9,064 nt of DNA from an uncultured Fusobacteriaceae bacterium (GTDB lineage: Bacteria; Fusobacteriota; Fusobacteriia; Fusobacteriales; Fusobacteriaceae): NCBI GenBank assembly GCA_947072715.1, contig CAMTJB010000024.1, forward strand, positions 1-9,064, in the 5' to 3' direction. Positions within the stretch are counted from its first letter, which is position 1. Every line of letters starts with the position of its first letter. Below are positions 1-5,371 of the stretch, piece by piece. The position numbers and the translations under genes were made by a program. The notes under the pieces are model-generated. The model was not told the DNA's origin and did no database searches. It saw nothing but the letters and a program-made list of their open reading frames with translations.

Positions 1-3
1 ATA

Positions 4-12
4 TGTTATAAT
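4..12 (+). promoter_or_regulatory. extended -10 promoter element for the nucleotidyltransferase gene
   Basis: TGTTATAAT at 4-12 is a perfect extended -10 (TGn followed by TATAAT) about 40 bases before the start codon at 54. Any -35 box lies outside the window, so only half of the promoter can be judged. Confidence 0.5.
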
Positions 13-53
13 AAAGAAAAAGTAATAAATAAATTTAAATGAGGAGAAGTAAA

Positions 54-371
54 ATGGTATCAAAAATAGAACTAGAAGCTATTGTAAGAAAAATTATTGA
101 AAACTCTTCAGCAAAAGAAATTATTCTTTTTGGTTCACATGCGAAAGGAAATGCAACAGAAGAAAGTGATATAGATTTATGTATTCTCTTAGAAAATGGG
201 AATTATCAAAAAAGAAATGTTTTAAAAAAAATAAGGAAAAGTTTAATAGAGGATTACAGATATCCACTAGATTTATTGCTGTACACAGTTGATGAATTTA
301 GAGAAAAAAGCCAATTAAATATAACTTTTGAAAATGAAATAAAAGAAAAAGGGATAAAAATTTATGGATAA
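54..371 (+). CDS. MNT-type nucleotidyltransferase domain protein (105 aa), partner of a HEPN gene
   Basis: This is a minimal nucleotidyltransferase of the DNA polymerase beta superfamily. Proteins of this family paired with HEPN proteins are known as antitoxins (MntA type) that transfer nucleotides onto their partner. The signature is clear: G27-S28, then the acidic pair D39 and D41 in SDIDL, about ten residues after the GS. The third acidic residue is likely D72 or D77 in the strand after RYPLDLLLY. Length is normal for a minimal NTase. An upstream ATG at 39 is in frame, but GAGGAG at 41-46 sits correctly for the ATG at 54, which I chose. The stop overlaps the start of the HEPN gene (ATG at 364), so the two are translationally coupled. 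The protein itself looks intact although its partner is broken. Confidence 0.85.
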   Translation: MVSKIELEAIVRKIIENSSAKEIILFGSHAKGNATEESDIDLCILLENGNYQKRNVLKKIRKSLIEDYRYPLDLLLYTVDEFREKSQLNITFENEIKEKGIKIYG

Positions 372-750
372 TAAAAAAATAGCAATGGAATGGTTTAAAT
401 TTGCAGAAGAAGATTTAAGTAGTGCAGAATTTTTATTAAATAAGAGGCCGGTACCTTTAGAGATTATATGCTATCATTGTCAGCAAAGTAGTGAAAAATA
501 TTTGAAGGGGTATATAATTCTAAATGGAGAAAAAATTTAAAGAACTCATGACCTTATTTTTTTAAATAATGTTTGTAAAAAATACAATAAAATTTTTAAT
601 GAAATAGATGATGAGTGTATTGAACTTGTAGACTATGGCGTAGAAGTTAGATATCCTTTAAATCTCTATATAGAAGAATATGATGTAAAAAGTGCTATTA
701 ATTCATCAAAAAAAATAAAAGATTTAATTAATAAATTAGTAATTAATTAA
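364..750 (+). pseudogene. HEPN-domain protein interrupted by an in-frame stop codon
   Basis: The frame from ATG 364 encodes a HEPN-domain protein (PF05168 style), the usual partner of MNT nucleotidyltransferases and toxin in some such pairs. Residues 14-25 give the AEEDLSSAEFLL helix and residues 36-50 the CYHCQQSSEKYLKGY helix. Codon 59 is TAA (538-540). The same frame then continues at once with RTHDL, the next conserved block, and runs to a natural stop at 748-750, including a VRYPL block. With no frame change, this is a single nonsense mutation in an otherwise complete gene of 128 codons. The product would be a 58-residue fragment. I see no canonical HepT RNase motif (R-x4-6-H), so a toxin role for the ancestral protein is uncertain. 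A sequencing error or real readthrough are alternatives. Confidence 0.8.
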
Positions 751-831
751 ATTGTTTTTATGTATTAATAAAAGATAAATTAGAAATATAACCTAAGTAA
801 GATGGGTAATAAGAAATAAAATTATTATTAA

Positions 832-869
832 AAAAGTTGTCGTGACAGTGTCACGACAACTTTTATTTT
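832..869. terminator. bidirectional intrinsic terminator
   Basis: A perfect 16-bp inverted repeat has arms at 832-847 and 849-864 around a single central base; in RNA the loop would be a few bases. The arms begin AAAA and end TTTT. T-rich tracts follow on both strands: TTTTATTTTT to the right, and six T followed by AT-rich sequence to the left. It lies between the converging MNT/HEPN unit and the minus-strand cysteine-rich gene, so one hairpin can end both transcripts. Confidence 0.85.
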
Positions 870-903
870 TACTATAACTCCTTGTATGTGTGGACTTATT
901 CAC

Positions 904-1104
904 TCAATTTTTAATTCTTTTAAATACTACATACTTGCAATCTTTACGATTTTCTGAAAAACAGTGTGGTAAATCCTCTATCCAATTACAATTTTTTTCA
1001 ATAAAATAGCAATCAGTGCAATAGTGACTTTTACACTCTTTAACAAGAAAAATTCCCTGACCTTGTATAAATGTTTCTCCAATTGGTATATCTCTATTTG
1101 GCAT
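904..1104 (-). CDS. small cysteine-rich phage-type protein (66 aa), function unknown
   Basis: This is a small soluble protein with six cysteines. The spacing C29-x2-C32-x6-C39-x8-C48, followed by RKDCKYVVFK at 53-62, resembles a class of short phage-encoded proteins with CxxCxF and a terminal RKDGK-V-F block; I know no defined function for them. Metal binding by the four central cysteines is an inference. A longer frame starts at 1125, but AGGAGG on the minus strand lies seven bases before the ATG at 1104, giving the start MPNRDIPIG. The gene diverges from the repressor and has its own promoter at 1187-1215, overlapped by a repressor operator. A second operator lies between promoter and start. 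It is thus a member of the repressor-controlled set and may be an early or moron gene of the element. Confidence 0.72.
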   Translation of the reverse strand: MPNRDIPIGETFIQGQGIFLVKECKSHYCTDCYFIEKNCNWIEDLPHCFSENRKDCKYVVFKRIKN

Positions 1105-1118
1105 AACAACCTCCTTTT

Positions 1119-1134
1119 GTTGCAAATTAACAAC
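1119..1134. promoter_or_regulatory. repressor operator O1
   Basis: GTTG at 1119-1122 and CAAC at 1131-1134 are separated by 8 bp; the symmetry extends outward to TTGTTG...CAACAA (1117-1136). It matches the dyad found at 1201, 1251, 2061 and 2261. It lies 15 bp upstream of the small cysteine-rich gene's start and within its leader. No -35/-10 pair uses it, so repression here would act as a roadblock or by cooperativity with O2, 82 bp away. Confidence 0.7.
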
Positions 1135-1186
1135 AATAAATTTAAAAAATTTTGATTAGATGTGTTTGTATTGTATTTATGCAATG

Positions 1187-1215
1187 ATTATAATTATTAA
1201 GTTGCAAAAAGTCAA
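1187..1215 (-). promoter_or_regulatory. leftward sigma70-type promoter (P-left)
   Basis: On the minus strand the -35 is TTGACT (plus-strand 1210-1215), the spacer is exactly 17 bp and the -10 is a perfect TATAAT (1187-1192). It would start transcription near 1180 and read the cysteine-rich gene at 1104. The -35 lies inside operator O2. Confidence 0.85.
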
Positions 1216-1216
1216 C
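1201..1216. promoter_or_regulatory. repressor operator O2
   Basis: GTTGCAAAAAGTCAAC: GTTG, 8 bp, CAAC. Read on the minus strand it begins GTTGACT, so bases 2-7 are the -35 of the leftward promoter. Repressor bound here would block RNA polymerase directly. The centre is 50 bp from that of O3. Confidence 0.8.
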
Positions 1217-1250
1217 AAAAAAGAAAAAAATATTATTTTTTACAAAAAAA

Positions 1251-1266
1251 GTTGCTTTTTAGAAAC
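1251..1266. promoter_or_regulatory. repressor operator O3 (autoregulation)
   Basis: GTTGCTTTTTAGAAAC has a perfect left half-site and a right half-site with one mismatch (AAAC for CAAC). Bases 2-7 are the -35 of the repressor's own promoter. The weaker right half suggests lower affinity, as expected for negative autoregulation that acts only when repressor is plentiful; that part is inference. Confidence 0.68.
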
Positions 1267-1280
1267 AATAAAACTATAAT
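1252..1280 (+). promoter_or_regulatory. repressor promoter
   Basis: The -35 TTGCTT (1252-1257), a 17-bp spacer and a perfect TATAAT -10 (1275-1280) lie 26 bases ahead of the repressor start codon. The -35 is embedded in operator O3. Confidence 0.83.
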
Positions 1281-1306
1281 TAGTTTGTTGATAAACGGAG
1301 GTTTTT

Positions 1307-1963
1307 ATGAAAAAAATAGAAATTTTAGGGAAAAAAATAAAAGAAAAAAGAGAAGAAAAAGGAATGAGCTTAGATAAATTAGTAGAAGAATTATCAAGCA
1401 AAGGATATGAAATAAATAAATCTTCATTATCAAGAATGGAGACAAGTGATAAACAAAAGGTAGATTCTCTATTATTAGTAGCTCTTTCTAATATATTTAA
1501 CTATAATTTTTTTGAAATATTAGGATTAGAAAGTAAAGGAAATGCTAAAATTTTATTAAATGATAACTTCATAGAGATGCCAGTTAGAGCAAAAGCATCA
1601 GCAGGAAATGGATATATTAATTTAGAAGAGTGTATATACAGTATAAAAGTGAAAAAAAATGGTTATCATAAAGATTGCTATGTTATTGAAGTTGTAGGAT
1701 CAAGTATGGAACCTTTAATTGATGATGGAGCATTTGTTATAGTTGATCCACTACAAACTCAATACATAAAAGATAAAGTATATATCGTTAGATATAATGA
1801 AGAGATATTTGTAAAAAAAGTTGAAATAGATGAAAAATCAAATTTCATGGTTTTAAAAAGTGTTAATCCTCATTTTGAAAACGTATATATAGCTGGGGAA
1901 GAATCTCTAAATGTAAAAATATTAGGAAGAGCAATTAAGTTTTATCATGAAGGTAATTTGTAA
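1307..1963 (+). CDS. CI/LexA-like repressor, XRE HTH plus S24 peptidase (218 aa)
   Basis: This is a phage-type transcriptional repressor that can cleave itself. The N-terminal helix-turn-helix spans about residues 5-72 (KIKEKREEKGMSLDKLVEEL, then the recognition region around INKSSLSRME). The C-terminal S24/LexA peptidase domain spans about 90-215. The scissile Ala99-Gly100 is in KASAGNG, the nucleophile is Ser133 in VVGSSMEPL, and the general base is Lys170 in IFVKKVE. All catalytic elements are present, so RecA-stimulated autocleavage and SOS induction are expected from the family. GGAGG at 1297-1301 fits the ATG at 1307. The gene sits between two outward promoters and downstream of its own, all three bearing the same dyad at the -35, so it very probably binds that dyad. 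A strong terminator follows directly. Confidence 0.93.
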   Translation: MKKIEILGKKIKEKREEKGMSLDKLVEELSSKGYEINKSSLSRMETSDKQKVDSLLLVALSNIFNYNFFEILGLESKGNAKILLNDNFIEMPVRAKASAGNGYINLEECIYSIKVKKNGYHKDCYVIEVVGSSMEPLIDDGAFVIVDPLQTQYIKDKVYIVRYNEEIFVKKVEIDEKSNFMVLKSVNPHFENVYIAGEESLNVKILGRAIKFYHEGNL

Positions 1964-1982
1964 AAAATAGAAAATAGAAATC

Positions 1983-2020
1983 AAGAAATAGAGGAGGAAA
2001 TCCTCTATTTCTTATTTTTT
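1983..2020 (+). terminator. intrinsic terminator after the repressor
   Basis: A perfect 13-bp stem (1983-1995 with 2001-2013) closes on the loop GGAAA and is followed by ATTTTTT. It begins 19 bases past the repressor stop and isolates the repressor transcript from the rightward unit. Confidence 0.9.
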
Positions 2021-2060
2021 GATTAGAATGAAAACCAAAAAAATAAAACCAAATATTTTT

Positions 2061-2076
2061 ATTGCATTTTAGCAAC
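2061..2076. promoter_or_regulatory. repressor operator O4
   Basis: ATTGCATTTTAGCAAC: left half-site with one mismatch (ATTG), 8 bp, perfect CAAC. Bases 2-7 are the -35 of the rightward promoter, the same register as in O2 and O3. Confidence 0.75.
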
Positions 2077-2090
2077 AAAAAAGTTATACT
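2062..2090 (+). promoter_or_regulatory. rightward sigma70-type promoter (P-right) to the activator gene
   Basis: The -35 TTGCAT (2062-2067), a 17-bp spacer and -10 TATACT (2085-2090) give a start near 2097. It would read a leader of about 230 bases and then the HTH activator gene at 2329. The overlap with O4 places it under the repressor. Confidence 0.8.
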
Positions 2091-2328
2091 TCTTTTAAAT
2101 AGGAAAAAAGACAAAAATGATAAAACAATAAAAAAGGTAAGATACCAAATTAGAATGTGTGTTTACTTGTTTTTATTATTGAAAAAATTAAAAGTAGGTG
2201 AAAATATGGCGTTTAAAAAGTTATAAAAATAGAGAGTATTCAAATTTTTTTGAACTTTTAGTTGCAAAAATGCAACCAAAGTTATTAGGGTTAGTTAAAT
2301 AACAAAATTAGATTAGGGGGATGTACAA
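2091..2328 (+). other. long untranslated leader, no supported gene
   Basis: This AT-rich stretch between P-right and the activator start has no substantial frame on either strand. It contains a six-codon frame (MAFKKL, 2206-2226) behind a fair AGGTG ribosome site, and operator O5. The mini-frame may be a leader peptide, the stump of a lost early gene, or chance; I cannot tell which. Confidence 0.4.
2261..2276. promoter_or_regulatory. repressor operator O5 (perfect palindrome)
   Basis: GTTGCAAAAATGCAAC is the most symmetrical of the five sites, with six-base half-sites GTTGCA and TGCAAC around AAAA. It lies 52 bp before the activator start and about 165 bp downstream of P-right. I find no -10 at 17 bp on either strand, so it seems to act within the transcribed leader, mirroring O1 on the left. 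Confidence 0.78.
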
Positions 2329-2622
2329 ATGAATTATATGAGTCAGTTTACTAAGGAGGACCTTCCTTGGGCAAATAATCAAGAAAGTGAAATTATGTTA
2401 ATAAAAAAAAGGTGTTCAAATTCTATTAGAAAGTTAATAGAAAATAAAGATCAGATAAAGAAACCTTCTAAAAGAGAGGTGGAAGTATATGAGCTTTGGA
2501 AGAGTGGATTAAATTATAATGAAATTTCAGAACTTTTAAATATTCTTCCTAAAACTGCAAAAGATTTAAAATATAGATATCAGTGCAAATTAAGGAAAAA
2601 TGCAGAACTTTTACAAAGCTAA
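2329..2622 (+). CDS. HTH regulator resembling phage sigma-like late activators (97 aa)
   Basis: This small basic protein has one sigma-region-4/LuxR-like helix-turn-helix at about residues 47-90: SKREVEVYELWKSG, then LNYNEISELLNI, then the recognition helix around LPKTAKDLKYRYQCKL. The N-terminal 45 residues are not recognised. Short proteins of this kind (ArpU-like regulators; Xpf in PBSX, a sigma-like positive factor) lie just ahead of late structural genes in phages and diffocin-type clusters. The position here, under a repressed promoter and right before the tail genes, supports a role as activator of the tail operon. That role is inferred from context. GGGGG at 2316-2320 precedes the ATG by eight bases; a second ATG at 2338 is possible. 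An alternative is a terminase small-subunit remnant, which I consider less likely. Confidence 0.7.
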   Translation: MNYMSQFTKEDLPWANNQESEIMLIKKRCSNSIRKLIENKDQIKKPSKREVEVYELWKSGLNYNEISELLNILPKTAKDLKYRYQCKLRKNAELLQS

Positions 2623-2659
2623 TTAAAAATTTTTTTTAAAAAATAAAAAAATTTTTAAA

Positions 2660-2684
2660 AAGTCTACCATAAATCAGTAGACTT
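2660..2684. promoter_or_regulatory. dyad upstream of the tail operon, possible activator site or hairpin
   Basis: AAGTCTAC (2660-2667) and GTAGACTT (2677-2684) form a perfect 8-bp inverted repeat with a 9-base centre. TATAAG at 2690-2695 could be a -10 with no matching -35, which would put the dyad where an activator would bind. No T-run follows on the plus strand, so it is a poor rightward terminator. The mirror reading (terminator on the minus strand) has no gene to serve. Confidence 0.45.
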
Positions 2685-2844
2685 CTCTCTATAAGTGTAG
2701 AGGGGGTGAAACATGAAAGAAAAGAACAAAATATTTCATTCGGGAAAAGAACCATAAAGGGGTAAGTACAAATGTGTAATTAAAAGTAGTTAACTAAAAA
2801 TAGTTTGATAAAACTACTAAAACTTATAGGTTAGGTGTTTGCTA
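2685..2844 (+). other. leader of the tail operon, with mini-frames and secondary structure
   Basis: This stretch holds no full gene. A strong AGGGGGTG ribosome site precedes a 14-codon frame (2713-2757). A second G-rich site (AAGGGGT) precedes a three-codon frame at 2772. AGTAGTT at 2785-2791 can pair with AACTACT at 2812-2818, enclosing a smaller AACTA/TAGTT hairpin (2792-2796 with 2801-2805). Confidence 0.4.
2713..2757 (+). CDS. possible 14-residue leader peptide
   Basis: ATG at 2713 follows AGGGGGTG (2701-2708) at good spacing and encodes MKEKNKIFHSGKEP before TAA. The ribosome site is stronger than those of several real genes here, which is the only evidence that it is translated. It could be a leader peptide or the remnant 5' end of a deleted gene. 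Confidence 0.25.
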   Translation: MKEKNKIFHSGKEP

Positions 2845-3330
2845 ATGTATTTTTTACAGTATTTAAATGATTTAAAAAAAGTATTTGAGGAAAATAACAA
2901 AGAAAAGGGTTGGAAGCTTTGGCTTATTGATGATGAAAAATATCTTAAAGAGCTAGGTGAAAATGTTTATTGCATTATTTTAGGAGAAAATACAGATAAA
3001 AACAAGACAAATATAATAGATATAAAATTTTATTATATGGCAACAAAAATAGACGATGAGATAGAAGGATTCATGGTCGGCATATCAGATTTTAAAAAAT
3101 TATCTATTGAATATTTAACTGATATTGAAGTGCCACTTATAAATTGCAAAATAAATTATTGTGCAATGAAAGAAAGAGATGATCTAAGAATAGCTGAATT
3201 AGATTTTTCAATAGATATCACAGCTTTATACGATGTAAGTCTTGATGAAGAAATTGATCAAGTAATGGGAAAATTATATTTAAATTTAAACGGAATAAAA
3301 ACAGAAAAATTGGAGGAAATAAATGAATAA
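2845..3330 (+). CDS. putative tail-completion/terminator protein upstream of the sheath (161 aa)
   Basis: I do not recognise this protein by motif. It is acidic, without signal peptide or membrane segment, and alternates helix-like (FLQYLNDLKKVFEENN) with strand-like segments (NVYCIILGE, IIDIKFYYMATKI, LRIAELDFSIDITALYDV). In PBSX-like and diffocin-like clusters the slot just before the sheath holds a small tail terminator or head-tail joining protein that caps the head-proximal end of the tail. Position and size fit that role; it is an inference. A TTG at 2839 opens the same frame, but AGGTG at 2833-2837 is correctly spaced only for the ATG at 2845. The stop overlaps the sheath start (ATGAATAA), implying translational coupling. 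Confidence 0.7.
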   Translation: MYFLQYLNDLKKVFEENNKEKGWKLWLIDDEKYLKELGENVYCIILGENTDKNKTNIIDIKFYYMATKIDDEIEGFMVGISDFKKLSIEYLTDIEVPLINCKINYCAMKERDDLRIAELDFSIDITALYDVSLDEEIDQVMGKLYLNLNGIKTEKLEEINE

Positions 3331-4411
3331 TATTAAAGAAATAGGACAAATTAATCCTAGTCCTGAAATTTCTGTTGTTTTTAAAACTCTTGCAAGAACA
3401 GCAGTACAAAGATCAGCGTTAGGTATTTTATGTATAGTTTTAAAAGACAGCAAATGGGCTGGAGATAAGTGGATAACAGTTAAAAATATAACAGATATAA
3501 AAGCAACAGATGTTGAGTCTAAAACATTTAACTTAATTCAACTTGCTACAAAAACATTCTCACCAAAAACTATTATGGTTAGAGTTCAGGGAAAAGACGA
3601 GTTAATCTCAGAAGTATTATCTGAAGTTAACTTAAAGAAAATAAACTGGTTAGCATGTCCAAATGCAACATCTGAAGAAGATGCTTTAGTAGTTACGTGG
3701 ATAAAACAAGTTTTTGGAACAACAGCAATAAAAAAGACAATAAAATATGTTTCATCATATGCAACAAATACAGATCATGTAGCTGTAGTTGAATTAGATA
3801 ACAAAGGTGTTTACAAATCAGTACTTGGAGAGTTCACAGCTCAAGAGTATACAGTAGCAATAGCAGGAACAATTGCTGGTTGTCCATTAAATAGAAGTTT
3901 AGATAATATTGTAATGGCAGATTTATTATCAGTAGAAGATATTGAGCCTAAAGTAGGAAAATTAAGTTTATACAATGATGATGGAGTAGTTAGAGTAAAC
4001 TATGCAGTTAACTCAAAAACAACATTTGATGATTCTTGGAAGAAAGATACAAGAAAGATAAAAGTTGTTGAGGGAATGTGTCTTGTAGTAGATGACATAA
4101 GAGATACATTTAAAAATTATTGGTTAGGAATTTATTTAAATAATTATGATAATAAAATGGCTTTCTGTTCAAATGTAACAAAAGTATACTTCAAAGAGCT
4201 AACTCCAGATGTGTTAGATAGCGATTATAGAAATTATATAGATGTTGACTTAGAAGCACAGAAAAAAGCTGTAATTCTTGATGGATTAGATCCAGATGAG
4301 AAAACAGAATTAGAAATAAGAAAATATCCAACGTCAGATGAAGTGTACTTAACTGGAGACGTTAGATTTTCAGATACAATGGCTAATCTTAATTTACAAA
4401 TATCAATGTAG
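3323..4411 (+). CDS. contractile tail sheath protein (362 aa)
   Basis: This is the major contractile component, which would form stacked rings around the tube and drive it through the target envelope on contraction. The family motif AGTIAGCPLNRSLDNIVM lies near residues 178-196. Before it comes the PKTIMVRV strand typical of sheath N-terminal domains, and the C-terminal part ends in the conserved GDVRFSDTMANLNLQISM type of tail, which donates the strand linking neighbouring subunits. At 362 residues it is the compact sheath of diffocin-like systems (about 350 aa), shorter than PBSX XkdK (about 466 aa). GGAGG at 3311-3315 overlaps the end of the preceding gene. It starts the virion-structural series, with the tube gene 13 bases downstream. 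Confidence 0.9.
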   Translation: MNNIKEIGQINPSPEISVVFKTLARTAVQRSALGILCIVLKDSKWAGDKWITVKNITDIKATDVESKTFNLIQLATKTFSPKTIMVRVQGKDELISEVLSEVNLKKINWLACPNATSEEDALVVTWIKQVFGTTAIKKTIKYVSSYATNTDHVAVVELDNKGVYKSVLGEFTAQEYTVAIAGTIAGCPLNRSLDNIVMADLLSVEDIEPKVGKLSLYNDDGVVRVNYAVNSKTTFDDSWKKDTRKIKVVEGMCLVVDDIRDTFKNYWLGIYLNNYDNKMAFCSNVTKVYFKELTPDVLDSDYRNYIDVDLEAQKKAVILDGLDPDEKTELEIRKYPTSDEVYLTGDVRFSDTMANLNLQISM

Positions 4412-4424
4412 GGGGAAAAAATAA

Positions 4425-4868
4425 ATGGCAAGAGAAGTATTAAGAGGGAATCAAACTATATCAGGAGCATTTGGAACTGTTTGGATTGATAATGAAAAAA
4501 TCATGGAAATTCAAAAATTAGAGTCTTCTGTAACAGCAAATAGAGTAGATATCCAGTTAGGGTTATCTATAGATAGTAAAATCATATCTTTAAAAGGTGA
4601 AGGAAGTTTTACAATTAAGAAAGTATATTCAAGAGCTAAAAAAATACTTGAAGCTTGGAATAAGGGTCAAGATTTAAGAAGTAGAATTGTTGCAAAAACA
4701 GAGGATCCAGATTCTCCAGGAAAGCAGATAGAAAGAGTATCACTTGATAATGTATGGTTCAACAAAGTAGATCTTATTAAAATAGCACGTGGTGAAGCTA
4801 CAGAGGAAGAGTATTCATTTGGATTTACTCCTGATGATGCGTCATATGAAGAGTGTATAAAATAGTTG
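4425..4868 (+). CDS. tail tube protein, XkdM-like (146 aa)
   Basis: This protein would polymerise into the inner tube of the contractile tail. It belongs to the XkdM/DUF2001 family (PF09393): N-terminal LRGNQTISGAFGTVWIDNEKIMEI (about 6-29), then IDSKIISLKGEGSFTIKKVYSR (about 49-70), and the C-terminal EEEYSFGFTPDD block. These are beta strands of the tube fold. Length is typical. GGGGG at 4411-4415 starts on the last base of the sheath stop and precedes the ATG by nine bases. The sheath-tube pairing in this order defines a myovirus-like (contractile) rather than siphovirus-like tail. The frame closes with TAG at 4863-4865; a few following bases are non-coding. Confidence 0.92.
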
Positions 4869-4955
4869 CAAATAATTACAAATAGTTATGTATAAAAATT
4901 AGAAATATATAGAATATAAATCAAAAATTAGAGAGTTAATAAATTAATTAAGCTA

Positions 4956-4985
4956 TAAGAGGGAGGTAATTACTCCCTCTTAATA
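4956..4985 (+). terminator. intra-operon hairpin after the tube gene
   Basis: A perfect 10-bp, GC-rich stem (4956-4965 with 4973-4982) closes on GTAATTA. The following run is A-rich rather than T-rich, so it is at best a partial terminator, or a 3'-end stabiliser for the sheath-tube message. It lies in a 128-base gap, the only sizeable gap inside the tail operon, and just before the chaperone's ribosome site. Confidence 0.5.
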
Positions 4986-4999
4986 AAAAGGAGATGAAT

Positions 5000-5371
5000 A
5001 TGTCAATAGTTACGATAGATATGTTATTAGGGAATAAGAAAAAAATTGAAGAGGAATCAAATAAAAAACTAAAATTACAAATAGCAGAATTAGGTGGAGA
5101 AATCTTAATAAGAAAGATAACGTTAGATGAGTTTATCGAGCACGATAAGGACTCAGATTTTGTATATATTGCATGTGTAGAACCTAATTTTAAAGAGGAA
5201 AAATTAATTGAAAAAACAGGGTCTAAATTATCTCCATCAAGTGTTGTAGAAAAAGTATTAACTGCAAAAACAATAAGAGCGATTGCTAGAGAAATATTAG
5301 AGTTTTCAGATTTAAAAGAGATAAATGGAGAGAACTTAGCAACAAGAGTGGAGAATGATATAAAAAACTAA
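5000..5371 (+). CDS. tail assembly chaperone, XkdN-like, zero-frame product (123 aa)
   Basis: Tail assembly chaperones coat the tape measure during tube polymerisation and are absent from the finished particle. The frame encodes a soluble protein with a strand-rich opening (MSIVTIDMLLG, then LKLQIAELGGEILIRKITLDEFIEH) and helical C-terminal half (SSVVEKVLTAKTIRAIAREILEFSDLKEINGENL), the shape of XkdN-like chaperones. Its position between tube and tape measure is the family's fixed place. Two ATGs compete: 4994 directly abuts GGAG (4990-4993), whereas 5000 lies six bases after it, so I chose 5000. The gene ends in the slippery heptamer A-AAA-AAC followed at once by TAA; ribosomes that slip by -1 continue to 5505. 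Confidence 0.85.
   Translation: MSIVTIDMLLGNKKKIEEESNKKLKLQIAELGGEILIRKITLDEFIEHDKDSDFVYIACVEPNFKEEKLIEKTGSKLSPSSVVEKVLTAKTIRAIAREILEFSDLKEINGENLATRVENDIKN

Noticed and set aside
39..53. N-terminal extension of the nucleotidyltransferase from ATG 39
   Set aside because: The extension would be encoded by the ribosome binding site itself (GAGGAG); ATG 54 is correctly spaced from it.
832..864. Perfect 16-bp inverted repeat considered as an attachment site or transposon end
   Set aside because: Its T-rich flanks on both sides and its place between converging genes fit a bidirectional terminator; no integrase, transposase or second copy is visible.
978..1184. 68-codon frame on the minus strand
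   Set aside because: It overlaps the cysteine-rich gene in another frame, spans that gene's promoter and leader, and has no ribosome site.
1282..1295. GTTT-N6-AAAC inverted repeat at the repressor transcription start
   Set aside because: The spacing is 6 rather than 8 and the half-site lacks GTTG; in AT-rich sequence this is easily chance.
2206..2226. Six-codon frame MAFKKL behind AGGTG in the P-right leader
   Set aside because: Too short to support as a gene, with no continuation after the stop that resembles a protein.
3218..3409. 63-codon minus-strand frame across the junction of the tail-completion and sheath genes
   Set aside because: Antisense shadow of two well-supported genes, with no ribosome site or promoter.
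4234..4431. 65-codon minus-strand frame inside the sheath gene
   Set aside because: Antisense shadow of the conserved sheath C-terminus.
4865..4880. Possible sixth operator beginning GTTGCAAATAAT
   Set aside because: The left half-site is perfect but the right half reads TACA instead of CAAC, and no promoter is linked to it.
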